DNA of 64,000 nt from Flagellimonas taeanensis (GTDB lineage Bacteria; Bacteroidota; Bacteroidia; Flavobacteriales; Flavobacteriaceae), in the NCBI RefSeq assembly GCF_003584105.1, contig NZ_QXFO01000027.1, forward strand, positions 416,158 to 480,157. The letters are read 5' to 3'. Position 1 is the first letter of the stretch, and every line of letters starts with the position of its first letter. Under the pieces are notes generated by a model, which saw only the letters and a list, made by a program, of their open reading frames with translations, made no database searches and was not told where the DNA came from. Shown piece after piece: positions 39,383 to 48,606 of this stretch. Both the position numbers and the translations under genes were made by a program.

Positions 39383-39388
39383 TTTTTG
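39381..39388 (+). promoter_or_regulatory. Promoter -7 element for the oxidase assembly genes
   Basis: TATTTTTG is a full TAnnTTTG match, directly after the terminator hairpin and 17 nt before the next start codon. No good -33 box is seen because that region is the hairpin. Confidence 0.45.
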
Positions 39389-39404
39389 CAAAGTCGGGAA
39401 AGCT

Positions 39405-40037
39405 ATGAAAAAAACATTTGTCTTAGTGGTGCTGTTTGTGTTTCCATTGGTGGCCTATCTCTTCTTTGCATCAGGGGTCAACAACTTTGGAAAACTACCT
39501 GTGCTGACGCAAAACATTCCCGATGTGCCCACAATGGAACAAGAGGTGACCTTGAATGGCAAGATTACTATTTTGGGTTTTTTGGGCACCAAAGTGGAGA
39601 GCATGAAAGGAAATGCCTTCAACCTGAACCAAAAGATATATAAAAGGTTCGGGGAGTTCACCGATTTTCAGGTGGTGATGGTGGTTCCAAAAGGGAATGA
39701 GGAACAGGCCAATATCCTAAAGGAAGAACTGGGACAATTGTCCAATGTGGACAAATGGCACTTTGCCTTTGGGGAACAGGAACAGATAAAGTCCTTTTTC
39801 AAGGACCTGAAAACAAACACAGACCTTGATGATGACCTTTCTACTCCCTATGTGTTCATCATTGACAAGGACCGTAACCTTAGGGGTCGGGAAGATGACG
39901 AGGATGAAGGACTGAAATATGGATTTGATACCTCTTCGGTGGCCGAATTGAACAACAAAATGGAGGACGATGTCAAGATCATCTTGGCCGAATATAGACT
40001 CGCTTTAAAAAAGAACAATGCCGACAGGAGCAAATAA
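39405..40037 (+). CDS. Sco/thioredoxin-fold-like membrane-anchored protein lacking cysteines
   Basis: The 210-residue product has an N-terminal membrane anchor (about 4-24) and a periplasmic domain that follows the pattern of the Sco protein encoded next to it: a strand where Sco has its CxxxC (here ILGFLGTKVESMKG), a later segment like the Sco C-terminal strand (YVFIIDKDRNLRGREDDED), and similar length between them. There is no Cys and no matching His, so it cannot bind copper the Sco way. It may be a partner, chaperone or regulator of Sco. Its 3' end overlaps the sco gene by 20 nt, which implies coupled translation. I do not recognise a named family. Confidence 0.75.
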   Translation: MKKTFVLVVLFVFPLVAYLFFASGVNNFGKLPVLTQNIPDVPTMEQEVTLNGKITILGFLGTKVESMKGNAFNLNQKIYKRFGEFTDFQVVMVVPKGNEEQANILKEELGQLSNVDKWHFAFGEQEQIKSFFKDLKTNTDLDDDLSTPYVFIIDKDRNLRGREDDEDEGLKYGFDTSSVAELNNKMEDDVKIILAEYRLALKKNNADRSK

Positions 40038-40761
40038 CAAGAAAAAATACACCTACGTTTGGGTCTCTGCGATCATTCTCATTTTCGGAACATTTGCCGT
40101 TTATGAAATTACCAAGAGGGTAAAAGGAGGCACCATTGTGGAGAACGACCGCATGAGTGTCGCTTCACTGCAACAGAAGGTGGGATTTGTCGTGAACGAT
40201 GGAAAAAAACGCAAAGTGCCCGAATTCTCATTTCTGGATCAGGACAGTGTGTTGGTCTCCAATAAGGACTACTTGGGAAAAGTGTATGTGGTGGAGTTTT
40301 TCTTTACCACCTGCCCCACAATCTGTCCCATCATGACCACAAACTTGGTGGAGTTGCAAGAGACCTTCAAGAAAAATGAGGATTTTGGAGTGGCATCTTT
40401 TACCATCAACCCAAGGTACGACACCCCATCGGTGCTTAAAAAGTATGCCGAAAAGTATGGCATAGTGGACAAAGATTGGCATTTGCTCACCGGAGATCAA
40501 GAAAAAATATATGCGTTGGCACAAGAGGGGTTCTATATTTTGGCCAATGAAGTAGAGGACGCACCGGGCGGTTTTGAGCATTCGGGAATGTTCGCTTTGG
40601 TGGACAAAAATGGGTATATTCGTTCCCGTGAAGATGAATTTGGAAACCCCTTGATCTACTATAGGGGCACCATCACTGAAAAAGAAGGAGTGAATGCCGA
40701 GGGAGAGGCCCAGCAGATCACCATGTTAAAAGAGGACATTAAAAAATTATTGGCAGAATGA
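40018..40761 (+). CDS. SCO1/SenC family copper chaperone
   Basis: Sco proteins deliver copper to, or reduce the cysteines of, the CuA site of oxidase subunit II. The 247-residue protein has an N-terminal membrane helix (about 13-30) and a thioredoxin-fold domain with the copper-binding Cys pair C99 and C103 (TTCPTICP) and H188 (GFEHSG). All ligands are intact. It overlaps the preceding gene by 20 nt and the DUF420 gene by 4 nt, so the three are probably translated together. Its target is most likely the coxB product. Confidence 0.95.
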   Translation: MPTGANNKKKYTYVWVSAIILIFGTFAVYEITKRVKGGTIVENDRMSVASLQQKVGFVVNDGKKRKVPEFSFLDQDSVLVSNKDYLGKVYVVEFFFTTCPTICPIMTTNLVELQETFKKNEDFGVASFTINPRYDTPSVLKKYAEKYGIVDKDWHLLTGDQEKIYALAQEGFYILANEVEDAPGGFEHSGMFALVDKNGYIRSREDEFGNPLIYYRGTITEKEGVNAEGEAQQITMLKEDIKKLLAE

Positions 40762-41294
40762 CCGAGGACGTTTCTATACGGGAAAAAAAGTTCAATAGAT
40801 GGATCACTGTTACATCCATAGCCATTCCCTTGGTGGTGGCATTGTTGTTTGGATATAAAATACCTAATGCAAAACCATTGGGTTTCCTTCCGCCCATCTA
40901 TGCGTCCATAAATGGGATAACGGCCATTATGTTGGTCGTTGCTGTAATTGCTATTAAAAATGGCAGGCGCTCCCTCCACCAAAAATTAATGACCACCTGC
41001 ATTGTGTTCTCGGCACTGTTCTTGATCATGTATGTGGCCTATCACATGACCTCGGAAACTACCATGTATGGAGGTGAAGGGACCATGAAATACGTATACT
41101 ACTTTATTTTGATGACGCACATTGTGCTTTCCATCTCCGTGATTCCCTTGGTGCTCATCACATACTCAAAAGTTTATCTGGACGATTTTGAGAGCCATAG
41201 GCTATGGGCCAAATATACTTTTCCCATTTGGTTGTATGTGGCCGTTACCGGTGTCATCGTCTATATTATGATTTCCCCCTATTACCCCTATTGA
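40758..41294 (+). CDS. DUF420 membrane protein, probable oxidase assembly factor
   Basis: A 178-residue membrane protein with five helices of the DUF420 family. A member of this family (CtaM of Staphylococcus) is needed for maturation of heme A-containing oxidase, so a similar role here is a fair inference. Conserved His residues appear in SLHQKLM, VAYHMTSE and LMTHIVLS. The ATG overlaps the sco stop (ATGA), and the small CxxC gene follows after 7 nt. Confidence 0.88.
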   Translation: MTEDVSIREKKFNRWITVTSIAIPLVVALLFGYKIPNAKPLGFLPPIYASINGITAIMLVVAVIAIKNGRRSLHQKLMTTCIVFSALFLIMYVAYHMTSETTMYGGEGTMKYVYYFILMTHIVLSISVIPLVLITYSKVYLDDFESHRLWAKYTFPIWLYVAVTGVIVYIMISPYYPY

Positions 41295-41301
41295 TCCAGT
41301 C

Positions 41302-41514
41302 ATGAAAGCAAAACACCTCCTTTTACTGTTGTTCCTGTTGGCGTTTCCGTCTCTTGCGGATGCCCAGTGTGCCATGTGCCGCGCGGTAGTGGAGAGTGAG
41401 GCCGACGGCAAGACCGCGGAGGGTATCAACAATGGGATAGTGTACCTCATGGCCTTTCCCTATTTATTGGTAGCCGGACTGTTCTATTTTATTTATAGAA
41501 AGATGAGGGGCTAA
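41302..41514 (+). CDS. Small membrane protein with exported CxxC motif, 70 aa
   Basis: The product has a signal peptide (MKAKHLLLLLFLLAFPSLADAQ) followed directly by CAMC, a hydrophilic stretch of about 20 residues, and one membrane helix (about 46-65) with a basic end (YRKMRG). If the signal is cleaved at DAQ/CAMC, the CxxC would be at the extreme N-terminus of the mature protein on the outer face of the inner membrane. I know no named family. Being last in the Sco-DUF420 group, it may handle copper or thiols during oxidase assembly; this is inference. Confidence 0.78.
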   Translation: MKAKHLLLLLFLLAFPSLADAQCAMCRAVVESEADGKTAEGINNGIVYLMAFPYLLVAGLFYFIYRKMRG

Positions 41515-41616
41515 GGACCCTAACCAGCATTTTTTTAGCTACAACTGTAACATTTGGTGTTTTTGGTTATCTTATAGGGGTACAACAGTACTTCATCAAT
41601 CAAAAAACACTGACCT

Positions 41617-42861
41617 ATGTTTGATTTGGAAAGGTGGCAAGAAATATTTGACACCATACGAAAGAACAAACTACGCACCTTTTTAACAGGCCTTTCCGTG
41701 GCCTCTGGAATTTTCATTCTCGTCATTCTTTTGGGTTTTGGACAGGGTATGCGCAATGGTATCGAACAGGAATTCAAGGAGGATGCGTCCACTAGTGTCT
41801 GGGTGTGGCCCGGAGTGACCTCAAAGGAATACAAGGGCCTCAATCCGGGAAGGCGTATCCAGTTCGTCAATGAGAATTTTGACAAAGCCAGTGCCATGTT
41901 CAATAATACCATCGAACGAGGATCATCCCGAATCTTTGTCCGTGGGGTCACTGTAAATTACGGCAAAGAGGCCCTCATCTATGGGGTGCAGGGAGTTGCC
42001 TCAGATTTCCAGTTCATAGAAAACGCTTCCATGCTAGAGGGTCGTTTCATGAATTACCAAGACGAAGTTTCCGCTGGCAAGGTGGCCGTCATCGGTAACA
42101 AGATCAAGAAGGACGTATTCAACAAAGTGGAAACCCCAATTGGTGAGTTTGTGGATATATCCGGCATCCCATTCAAGATCATCGGGGTCTATAAGGAAAT
42201 GGAAGATCGGGAAGAGGAGCGCATCTATATTCCCATAACCACTGCACAAAAGGCGTTCAATGGCGGTAACAGGATCAACAACATGTCGTTTACCCTGCCT
42301 CCTGTGGAAAACTTTGACGAAGCAGTGGCCCAGGCCATCAATTTCAAGGACGACATCCGGGAATACCTACAGCAGACCCATACTGTTGCTCCGGACGATA
42401 CGGGTGCTATGGAAGTATGGAGTGCCATGGAAGAGGCCAAGCGCTACTATGGGCTCACCAACAACATAAAACTTTTTTTCTGGTTCGTCGGTATCTGCAC
42501 CATCATTGCCGGAGTGGTGGGCGTGAGCAACATCATGATGATCGTGGTGAAGGAACGGACCCGGGAAATTGGTATTCGAAAGGCACTTGGGGCCAAGCCA
42601 TGGTCCATCATTGCGATGATTTTGCACGAGTCCATTTTTGTGACCGCCATTTCAGGGTTCACGGGATTGATATTCAGTATGGCCCTGCTCGAACTGGTGG
42701 GCCCCAATATCGAAGTGGATTATGTGCTCAACCCATCCGTCAACTTCAATGTGGCCTTCTCCACGGTCCTGGTCCTCATATTGGCGGGAACCTTGGCCGG
42801 TTTTGTGCCGGCATGGAGAGCGGCCAAGGTGCAGGTGATCGAATCCTTGCGTGATGAATAA
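41617..42861 (+). CDS. MacB/FtsX-type ABC transporter permease (module 1, first)
   Basis: A 414-residue permease with an N-terminal helix (about 21-44), a periplasmic MacB core domain of about 220 residues (GVQGVASDF...VAVIGNKIKKD), and three C-terminal helices in an FtsX domain with the NIMMIVVKERTREIGIRKALGA coupling motif. Such permeases do not transport through a membrane tunnel but move a tripartite pump mechanically. It is similar in plan to the permease at 46077-47306 (shared WQEIF.T..NKLRTFLTG opening). No ATPase gene is in this first module. Confidence 0.92.
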   Translation: MFDLERWQEIFDTIRKNKLRTFLTGLSVASGIFILVILLGFGQGMRNGIEQEFKEDASTSVWVWPGVTSKEYKGLNPGRRIQFVNENFDKASAMFNNTIERGSSRIFVRGVTVNYGKEALIYGVQGVASDFQFIENASMLEGRFMNYQDEVSAGKVAVIGNKIKKDVFNKVETPIGEFVDISGIPFKIIGVYKEMEDREEERIYIPITTAQKAFNGGNRINNMSFTLPPVENFDEAVAQAINFKDDIREYLQQTHTVAPDDTGAMEVWSAMEEAKRYYGLTNNIKLFFWFVGICTIIAGVVGVSNIMMIVVKERTREIGIRKALGAKPWSIIAMILHESIFVTAISGFTGLIFSMALLELVGPNIEVDYVLNPSVNFNVAFSTVLVLILAGTLAGFVPAWRAAKVQVIESLRDE

Positions 42862-42884
42862 ACAATCCGATAAAAACAAACAAT

Positions 42885-44141
42885 ATGTTCAACAAGGATA
42901 GATGGCGGGAAATCCTGGAGGTGCTCACCAGTAATGTGTGGCGTACCATCTTCACGGCTTTCGGCGTGTGTTGGGGGATTTTTATACTGATCGTGCTGCT
43001 CGCGGCGGGCAAGGGACTTGAAAACGGCATAAAGCAGGACTTTGGCGATACGGCCACGAACACCATGTTCATGTGGACAAGGGCCACTACCAAGGCCTAC
43101 GAAGGACTGCCCCAAGGAAGGGGGTTCAATTTTAAGATAAGCGATGTGCAGGCCATTAGGGACAATGTGCCCAATTTAAGGTTCATATCCCCGAGGAACC
43201 AGTTGGGAGGATTTGGTGGGAACAATAATGTGGTCAAGGGAATTAGGACCGGGGCCTTCAATGTGTATGGGGATTATCCGGAAATCATCAACCAGGATCC
43301 CATGGCAGTGACCTCTGGAAGGTTCATCAATTATAATGATATTGATGAAAAAAGGAAAGTGGCCGTGATCGGGCTGGGGGTCAAGAACGATCTCTATGAA
43401 AAGGACGAGGAAGTGTTGGGGAGCTACATCAAGATCCAAGGGGTGAACTTTATGGTGATCGGTACCTATAAAAAGAACAACAGCGGTGGGGGAGAAGAAG
43501 GACAAAAGGAAATTTTTGTGCCCTTCACTTCGTTCTCGCAGGCCTTCAACCAAGGGGAGAATGTGGGTTGGATGGCTATCACCGCAAATGATGGAAGTTC
43601 CATTTCCCAACTCAAGGACAAGATCATCGACGAAATGAAAAAACGGCACAAGGTCCATCCTGATGACAACCGTGCCATAGGCTATTTTGACCTGTATGAA
43701 CAGTACAACCGGGTGGAAAGCCTGTTCGGGGCATTAAAAGCGGTCGCCTATATCGTGGGAATCATGGTGCTGCTCTCGGGCATTATCGGGGTGAGCAACA
43801 TCATGCTCATCGTGGTGAAGGAACGCACCAAGGAAATTGGCATCCGCAGGGCCCTGGGCGAACAACCTTGGTCCATCAAAAAACAAATACTGATGGAATC
43901 CATATTCCTCACCATTATTTCAGGGATGGTAGGCATCATTTTTGGGTCATTGGTCATTTATGGGATCAATTCCCTATTGGACAGTGTGGGGCCAGTGGAT
44001 ATGTTCATGAGTCCGAGCGTGAGCGTTGGTGTGGTCACAGGGGCACTGATCATTTTGATGGTGTCCGGTCTGCTGGCAGGTTTCATCCCGGCCCAAAGCG
44101 CGATTAGGGTACGGCCCATTGAGGCATTACGAACAGAATAA
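42885..44141 (+). CDS. MacB/FtsX-type ABC transporter permease (module 1, second)
   Basis: A 418-residue permease of the same build as its upstream neighbour: N-terminal helix, MacB periplasmic core, and FtsX domain with NIMLIVVKERTKEIGIRRALGE. It resembles the permease at 47309-48565 (both with the HPDDNRAIGYFD/HPKDERAIGSFD-like segment before the membrane part), which suggests the two modules came from duplication of a permease pair. It probably forms a heterodimer with the product of the preceding gene. Confidence 0.92.
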   Translation: MFNKDRWREILEVLTSNVWRTIFTAFGVCWGIFILIVLLAAGKGLENGIKQDFGDTATNTMFMWTRATTKAYEGLPQGRGFNFKISDVQAIRDNVPNLRFISPRNQLGGFGGNNNVVKGIRTGAFNVYGDYPEIINQDPMAVTSGRFINYNDIDEKRKVAVIGLGVKNDLYEKDEEVLGSYIKIQGVNFMVIGTYKKNNSGGGEEGQKEIFVPFTSFSQAFNQGENVGWMAITANDGSSISQLKDKIIDEMKKRHKVHPDDNRAIGYFDLYEQYNRVESLFGALKAVAYIVGIMVLLSGIIGVSNIMLIVVKERTKEIGIRRALGEQPWSIKKQILMESIFLTIISGMVGIIFGSLVIYGINSLLDSVGPVDMFMSPSVSVGVVTGALIILMVSGLLAGFIPAQSAIRVRPIEALRTE

Positions 44142-44174
44142 CAGTAAAATCAATCAAATAAATCATACAATACA

Positions 44175-45284
44175 ATGAAAAAGTCGGTAACCATTGCCAT
44201 CTTGTTGCTCATCGTGATCGTGTTCGGTGGCTCCATGTACTATCTCTACCAGAAGAACGCAGAAGATCCGGTGGTCTATCAAACAGAGACACCCTCCACG
44301 CAGACCATAGTGAAAAAGGCCGTGGCTACGGGAAGCATTCTTCCTTTGGAAGAAGTTTTGATCAAACCGAACATCTCGGGGGTCATTGAGGAGATCTTTG
44401 TGGAAGGTGGAGATTTTGTCAAGTCGGGCGACCTCTTGGCCAAGATAAAGGTAGTGCCCAATCTTTCTGCTCTTAACGATGCAAGGAACGCCATTGATGA
44501 GGCGAAGATCAATCTGGAGGATCAAAAAAGAAATTACGAACGCCAATCCACACTTTTTAGCAAAGGGGTCATATCCCGGGCCGATATGGACAGGGCACAG
44601 GTGGCCTATGATCAGGCCAAGCAGGCCTATGGTGCGGCCAACAAGCGATACGATATCGTGAAGACCGGAACCACGAGCGGTCTCAGTAGTGCGGCCAATA
44701 CCATGATCCGTGCCACGGTGAGCGGCATGGTCCTAGAGGTGCCCGTTGAAGTGGGGAACCAGGTCATCGAGAGCAATAATTTCAACGAAGGGACCACTAT
44801 TGCTGCCATTGCCGATGTGGATAAAATGATTTTCGAGGGCAAAGTGGATGAATCTGAGGTGGGCAAAATAAAAGAAGACCTGCCCTTGGAAATCACTGTT
44901 GGGGCCATAGAGAACCGTGTCTTTGATGCGGTACTGGACTATATCGCACCCAAGGGGAAAGAGGAAAACGGAGCCATCCAGTTCGAGATCAAGGGCTCCT
45001 TGAAAAAAGGGGACACTACCTTCATAAGGGCGGGCCTTAGTGCAAATGCTTCCATCATACTGGCCCGGGCCGATAGCGTTTTGGCCCTAAAAGAGGCCTT
45101 GGTACAGTTTGACAACGATACCAAAAAACCATTTGTGGAGGTGGAGACCGCAGCCCAAAAATTTGAGCGCAGGGATGTGGAACTGGGTGTCAGCGATGGT
45201 ATTTACGTCGAGGTGAAATCTGGGGTAACGGCAAATGATAAGGTCAAAATTTGGAATGCAATCGCCACTGAACAAAATAACTAG
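44175..45284 (+). CDS. Periplasmic adaptor (HlyD/MFP family) of the exporter, module 1
   Basis: The 369-residue membrane-fusion protein has an N-terminal helix (about 6-26), a split biotinyl-lipoyl domain (LIKPNISGVIEEIFVEGGDFVKSGD and ATVSGMVLEVPVEVGNQV), an alpha-helical hairpin between them (about 105-165), and beta-barrel and membrane-proximal domains. It would bridge the MacB-type permeases to a TolC channel. The adaptor at 48607-49722 is a clear paralogue along the full length. Confidence 0.93.
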   Translation: MKKSVTIAILLLIVIVFGGSMYYLYQKNAEDPVVYQTETPSTQTIVKKAVATGSILPLEEVLIKPNISGVIEEIFVEGGDFVKSGDLLAKIKVVPNLSALNDARNAIDEAKINLEDQKRNYERQSTLFSKGVISRADMDRAQVAYDQAKQAYGAANKRYDIVKTGTTSGLSSAANTMIRATVSGMVLEVPVEVGNQVIESNNFNEGTTIAAIADVDKMIFEGKVDESEVGKIKEDLPLEITVGAIENRVFDAVLDYIAPKGKEENGAIQFEIKGSLKKGDTTFIRAGLSANASIILARADSVLALKEALVQFDNDTKKPFVEVETAAQKFERRDVELGVSDGIYVEVKSGVTANDKVKIWNAIATEQNN

Positions 45285-45382
45285 GGATCATTTAACAAAA
45301 AATTTCAATAATTCTTGTAACAATTTAACAACTTGCCTGTCTTACAAGCAGAGGTTAAAAAAGAGAGCTAACATCACCAATC

Positions 45383-46084
45383 ATGATAGAAATCAAAGAT
45401 CTTCATAAATCCTATCGAATGGGGAGCAACTCCCTTCATGTGTTGAAAGGGATAAATTTTAAAGTGGACGATGGCGAACTAGTGGCCATCATGGGGTCTT
45501 CAGGATCGGGAAAATCCACTTTGCTCAATATTTTAGGGATGTTGGACGGGGCCGATTCCGGGGAATATACCTTGGATGGTGTGCCCATCAAAAACCTGAG
45601 CGAGACCAAAGCAGCCCAATATCGAAATAAATTTTTGGGGTTTATCTTCCAATCGTTCAACTTGATCAATTATAAAAGTGCCCTTGAGAATGTGGCACTA
45701 CCACTATATTATCAAAAAGTCCCCAGAAAGGAACGTCAGGAAAAGGCGATGAAATATTTGGATAGAGTGGGACTGAAACCTTGGGCTACGCATTTGCCCA
45801 GTGAGCTATCGGGAGGACAAAAACAAAGGGTGGCCATAGCCAGGGCCATGGCGGCAGAACCCAAGGTGCTTTTGGCGGATGAGCCAACTGGAGCTTTGGA
45901 CAGTAAAACCTCTTATGAGGTCATGGACCTGATCCAGAAGATCAATGACGAAGGTAACACCATTTTGGTGGTGACCCACGAAGAGGACATCGCACACATG
46001 TGCAAACGTATTGTGCACCTGAAGGATGGCGTGATCGTCGAGGACAAAAAAATAGAACAAGTAAGGGCTGAGCAGTATGTTTGA
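45383..46084 (+). CDS. ABC transporter ATPase (MacB/LolD type), only ATPase of the exporter cluster
   Basis: The 233-residue nucleotide-binding protein has Walker A GSSGSGKST (38-46), the signature LSGGQ (142-146), Walker B with D166-E167 (VLLADEPTG), and the switch His in VVTHEED. It is of the LolD/MacB kind, a stand-alone subunit. It is the only ATPase among four permeases. Its 3' end overlaps the next permease gene by 8 nt, so it is clearly tied to module 2; whether it also powers module 1 is open. 98 nt of noncoding sequence precede it, possibly with a promoter, but no good consensus is seen. Confidence 0.96.
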   Translation: MIEIKDLHKSYRMGSNSLHVLKGINFKVDDGELVAIMGSSGSGKSTLLNILGMLDGADSGEYTLDGVPIKNLSETKAAQYRNKFLGFIFQSFNLINYKSALENVALPLYYQKVPRKERQEKAMKYLDRVGLKPWATHLPSELSGGQKQRVAIARAMAAEPKVLLADEPTGALDSKTSYEVMDLIQKINDEGNTILVVTHEEDIAHMCKRIVHLKDGVIVEDKKIEQVRAEQYV

Positions 46085-47306
46085 TCGCGACGTTTGGCAG
46101 GAAATATTCAATACGCTTAAGACCAATAAGCTAAGGACCTTCTTGACCGGTTTTTCCGTAGGGTGGGCCATTTTTATCCTAGTAATGCTCTTGGCCTCCG
46201 TAAACGGCATGCAGAACGGCTTTGTGGGACAGTTCAATGACGATGCCACCAATTCCATATTTGTTCGTCCCGGAACCACTTCCGAAGCTTATGCCGGTTT
46301 TGAAGCGGGTAGAAGGATCCAACTCAAAAATGATGACGTTGAGTACATCAGGCAAAGCTTTCCTGAAGATATCGAATACATCAGTGCCAGGTACAATGCC
46401 AATGCCACTGCTAGATATAAGAGTGAGACCGGTTCCTATACAGTTCAGGCGACCCATCCAGATCACCAAGCCATAGAAAAGACCTTGGTGGTTGCGGGAC
46501 GATATGTCAACGAGGCGGATGTAATCAACAAGGCCAAAGTGGCCGTTATCGGCAGAAAGGTGGCAGAGGATCTCTTTAAGCAAGAAGATCCTTTGGGAAA
46601 ATTTGTGGAATTCAACGGGTTGCCTTTCCGAGTGATCGGGATTTTTACGGACGATGGCGATGACAATGCTGAGCGTAGGATATATGCACCCATAAGCACC
46701 TATCAGCGGATCTATGGTAATACCAATGACATTAACATGATCGCGCTTACCTATAACCCCACCTATGATCTTACAAAGGCATTGGAGTTTTCGAGAAGGT
46801 TGGAAGACCTGATGAAAAGAAGACATAAAATAGACCCGGATGATCAAGCGGGACTGTATGTCTGGAACTATGCTGAGGCTTTTGAGAACATCAGCAGCTT
46901 TACTGCCGTATTGAAGGGAATTGGTATTGGCGTGGGCTTTTTGATACTGATAGCAGGGATTGTGGGCATTGGAAACATCATGGTGTTCACGATCAAGGAA
47001 AGGACCAAGGAAATTGGGGTGAGAAAGGCACTCGGTGCTAGACCGCGCCAAATCATTAATCTGGTCCTTTTGGAATCGGTGTTCATTACCTCACTTTCAG
47101 GCTTTGTGGGACTGTTTTTTGCCTGGATAATCTTGGCTGCATTGGGCCCCATGTTCCAAACACCAGCATTCAGTAATCCATCGGTAAACCTTTCTACAGT
47201 GGTGACAGCTACCATTATATTGATCGTTGCGGGCGTATTGGCGGGGTTGATCCCAGCAATGAAAGCTGCAAATGTTAAACCCATTGTTGCACTAAGTGAT
47301 AAATAG
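46077..47306 (+). CDS. MacB/FtsX-type ABC transporter permease (module 2, first)
   Basis: A 409-residue permease with an N-terminal helix, a periplasmic core with AKVAVIGRKVAEDLF, and an FtsX domain with NIMVFTIKERTKEIGVRKALGA. It is translationally coupled to the ATPase gene (8-nt overlap) and lies 2 nt before the next permease. It is the counterpart of the first permease of module 1. Confidence 0.92.
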   Translation: MFDRDVWQEIFNTLKTNKLRTFLTGFSVGWAIFILVMLLASVNGMQNGFVGQFNDDATNSIFVRPGTTSEAYAGFEAGRRIQLKNDDVEYIRQSFPEDIEYISARYNANATARYKSETGSYTVQATHPDHQAIEKTLVVAGRYVNEADVINKAKVAVIGRKVAEDLFKQEDPLGKFVEFNGLPFRVIGIFTDDGDDNAERRIYAPISTYQRIYGNTNDINMIALTYNPTYDLTKALEFSRRLEDLMKRRHKIDPDDQAGLYVWNYAEAFENISSFTAVLKGIGIGVGFLILIAGIVGIGNIMVFTIKERTKEIGVRKALGARPRQIINLVLLESVFITSLSGFVGLFFAWIILAALGPMFQTPAFSNPSVNLSTVVTATIILIVAGVLAGLIPAMKAANVKPIVALSDK

Positions 47307-47308
47307 TT

Positions 47309-48565
47309 ATGTGGTTATTTGATAGGGACTTGTGGATAGAAATTTTTCATACCCTGGGCAAGAATATGTTCAGGACCTTTTTGACCATGTTGGGAGTCAT
47401 CTTCGCCATGATCATTTTGGTGCTGCTATTGGGCTCTGCCAATGGAATGAGCAATGGGTTCAACAAGATCTTTGCGGGAACCGCTTCCAATAGTCTTTTT
47501 GTTTGGGGACAATCCACATCAGAGCCCTACAAAGGTTTTGAGAGGGGAAGAAGGATCCAATATAAAATAGAGGATGCGGAGATCCTCAAAAAGCAGATTC
47601 CTGAAATCGAAGTGTTGGCCCCCCGTATAGAGTTGTCGGGACACAGCAATACAGTGACCGTATACCGTAATGGGAGGACAAGCGGTTCTGCCGTTTATGG
47701 GGATTTTCCTGAAATAGACGACATCACCAAGAAGAAATTGGTAGAGGGCAGGTTCTTGAACCAGACCGATATCGACCATTCCAAAAAAGTGTGTGTCATC
47801 GGCGAGGAAACCTATAAGCTGCTCTTTGAAAAAGGGGAAAAAGCCATTGGTCAGGACATACGTATCAATGGGGTGTATTTTTCCGTAGTGGGCATGTATA
47901 AACCCAACAACAATATCAACATCGATGGCGAAAATGCCGTTTTCATTCCCTTTACCACCTTTCAGAAAGCATTCAATTCAGGGGATCGCATGGGATGGAT
48001 GGCCATAGCCGTGGAACCCGACACCAAGGTGGCCGTTGTGGAAAGGCAGATCAAGGACATCTTGAAGGTCAAATATGATATCCATCCAAAGGATGAACGT
48101 GCCATTGGCAGTTTTGACATGTCGGAGATATTCAATAACATCAGTGCCTTTACCACAGTGCTCCAAGGCTTTTCCTTTTTTGTAGGCATCTTTACCCTCT
48201 TGGCGGGAGTAATAGCCATCAGCAACATCCTATTGATCACTGTAAAGGAAAGGACCCAGGAAATAGGGGTAAGAAGGGCACTTGGGGCCACACCCAAAAT
48301 AGTAAAGCGCCAGATCTTGCTGGAGGCCATCGTATTGACTGCATTTGCCGGATTGGTGGGATTCGCCATTTCCGTTGGGATATTGTCCATCATGAATTCC
48401 ATGTGGGGCAGTGGTGACGATTTTCCCTTCGTGAACCCCATGATCAGTATTCCCCAGTTCGTCATATCATTTTTATTGATGGTGGGACTAAGTGTGCTCA
48501 TAGGGCTTTTGCCCGCCAACAGAGCCGTAAAGATCAGGCCCATAGAAGCATTGAGAGAAGAATAG
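47309..48565 (+). CDS. MacB/FtsX-type ABC transporter permease (module 2, second)
   Basis: A 418-residue permease with the same order of helix, MacB core and FtsX domain (NILLITVKERTQEIGVRRALGA). It is the counterpart of the second permease of module 1. The 2-nt gap to the preceding gene suggests that the pair is made in equal amounts, as expected for a heterodimer. Confidence 0.92.
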   Translation: MWLFDRDLWIEIFHTLGKNMFRTFLTMLGVIFAMIILVLLLGSANGMSNGFNKIFAGTASNSLFVWGQSTSEPYKGFERGRRIQYKIEDAEILKKQIPEIEVLAPRIELSGHSNTVTVYRNGRTSGSAVYGDFPEIDDITKKKLVEGRFLNQTDIDHSKKVCVIGEETYKLLFEKGEKAIGQDIRINGVYFSVVGMYKPNNNINIDGENAVFIPFTTFQKAFNSGDRMGWMAIAVEPDTKVAVVERQIKDILKVKYDIHPKDERAIGSFDMSEIFNNISAFTTVLQGFSFFVGIFTLLAGVIAISNILLITVKERTQEIGVRRALGATPKIVKRQILLEAIVLTAFAGLVGFAISVGILSIMNSMWGSGDDFPFVNPMISIPQFVISFLLMVGLSVLIGLLPANRAVKIRPIEALREE

Positions 48566-48606
48566 AACAATCAACACAAATAAATAACGAAATCAAATAA
48601 GCAATA

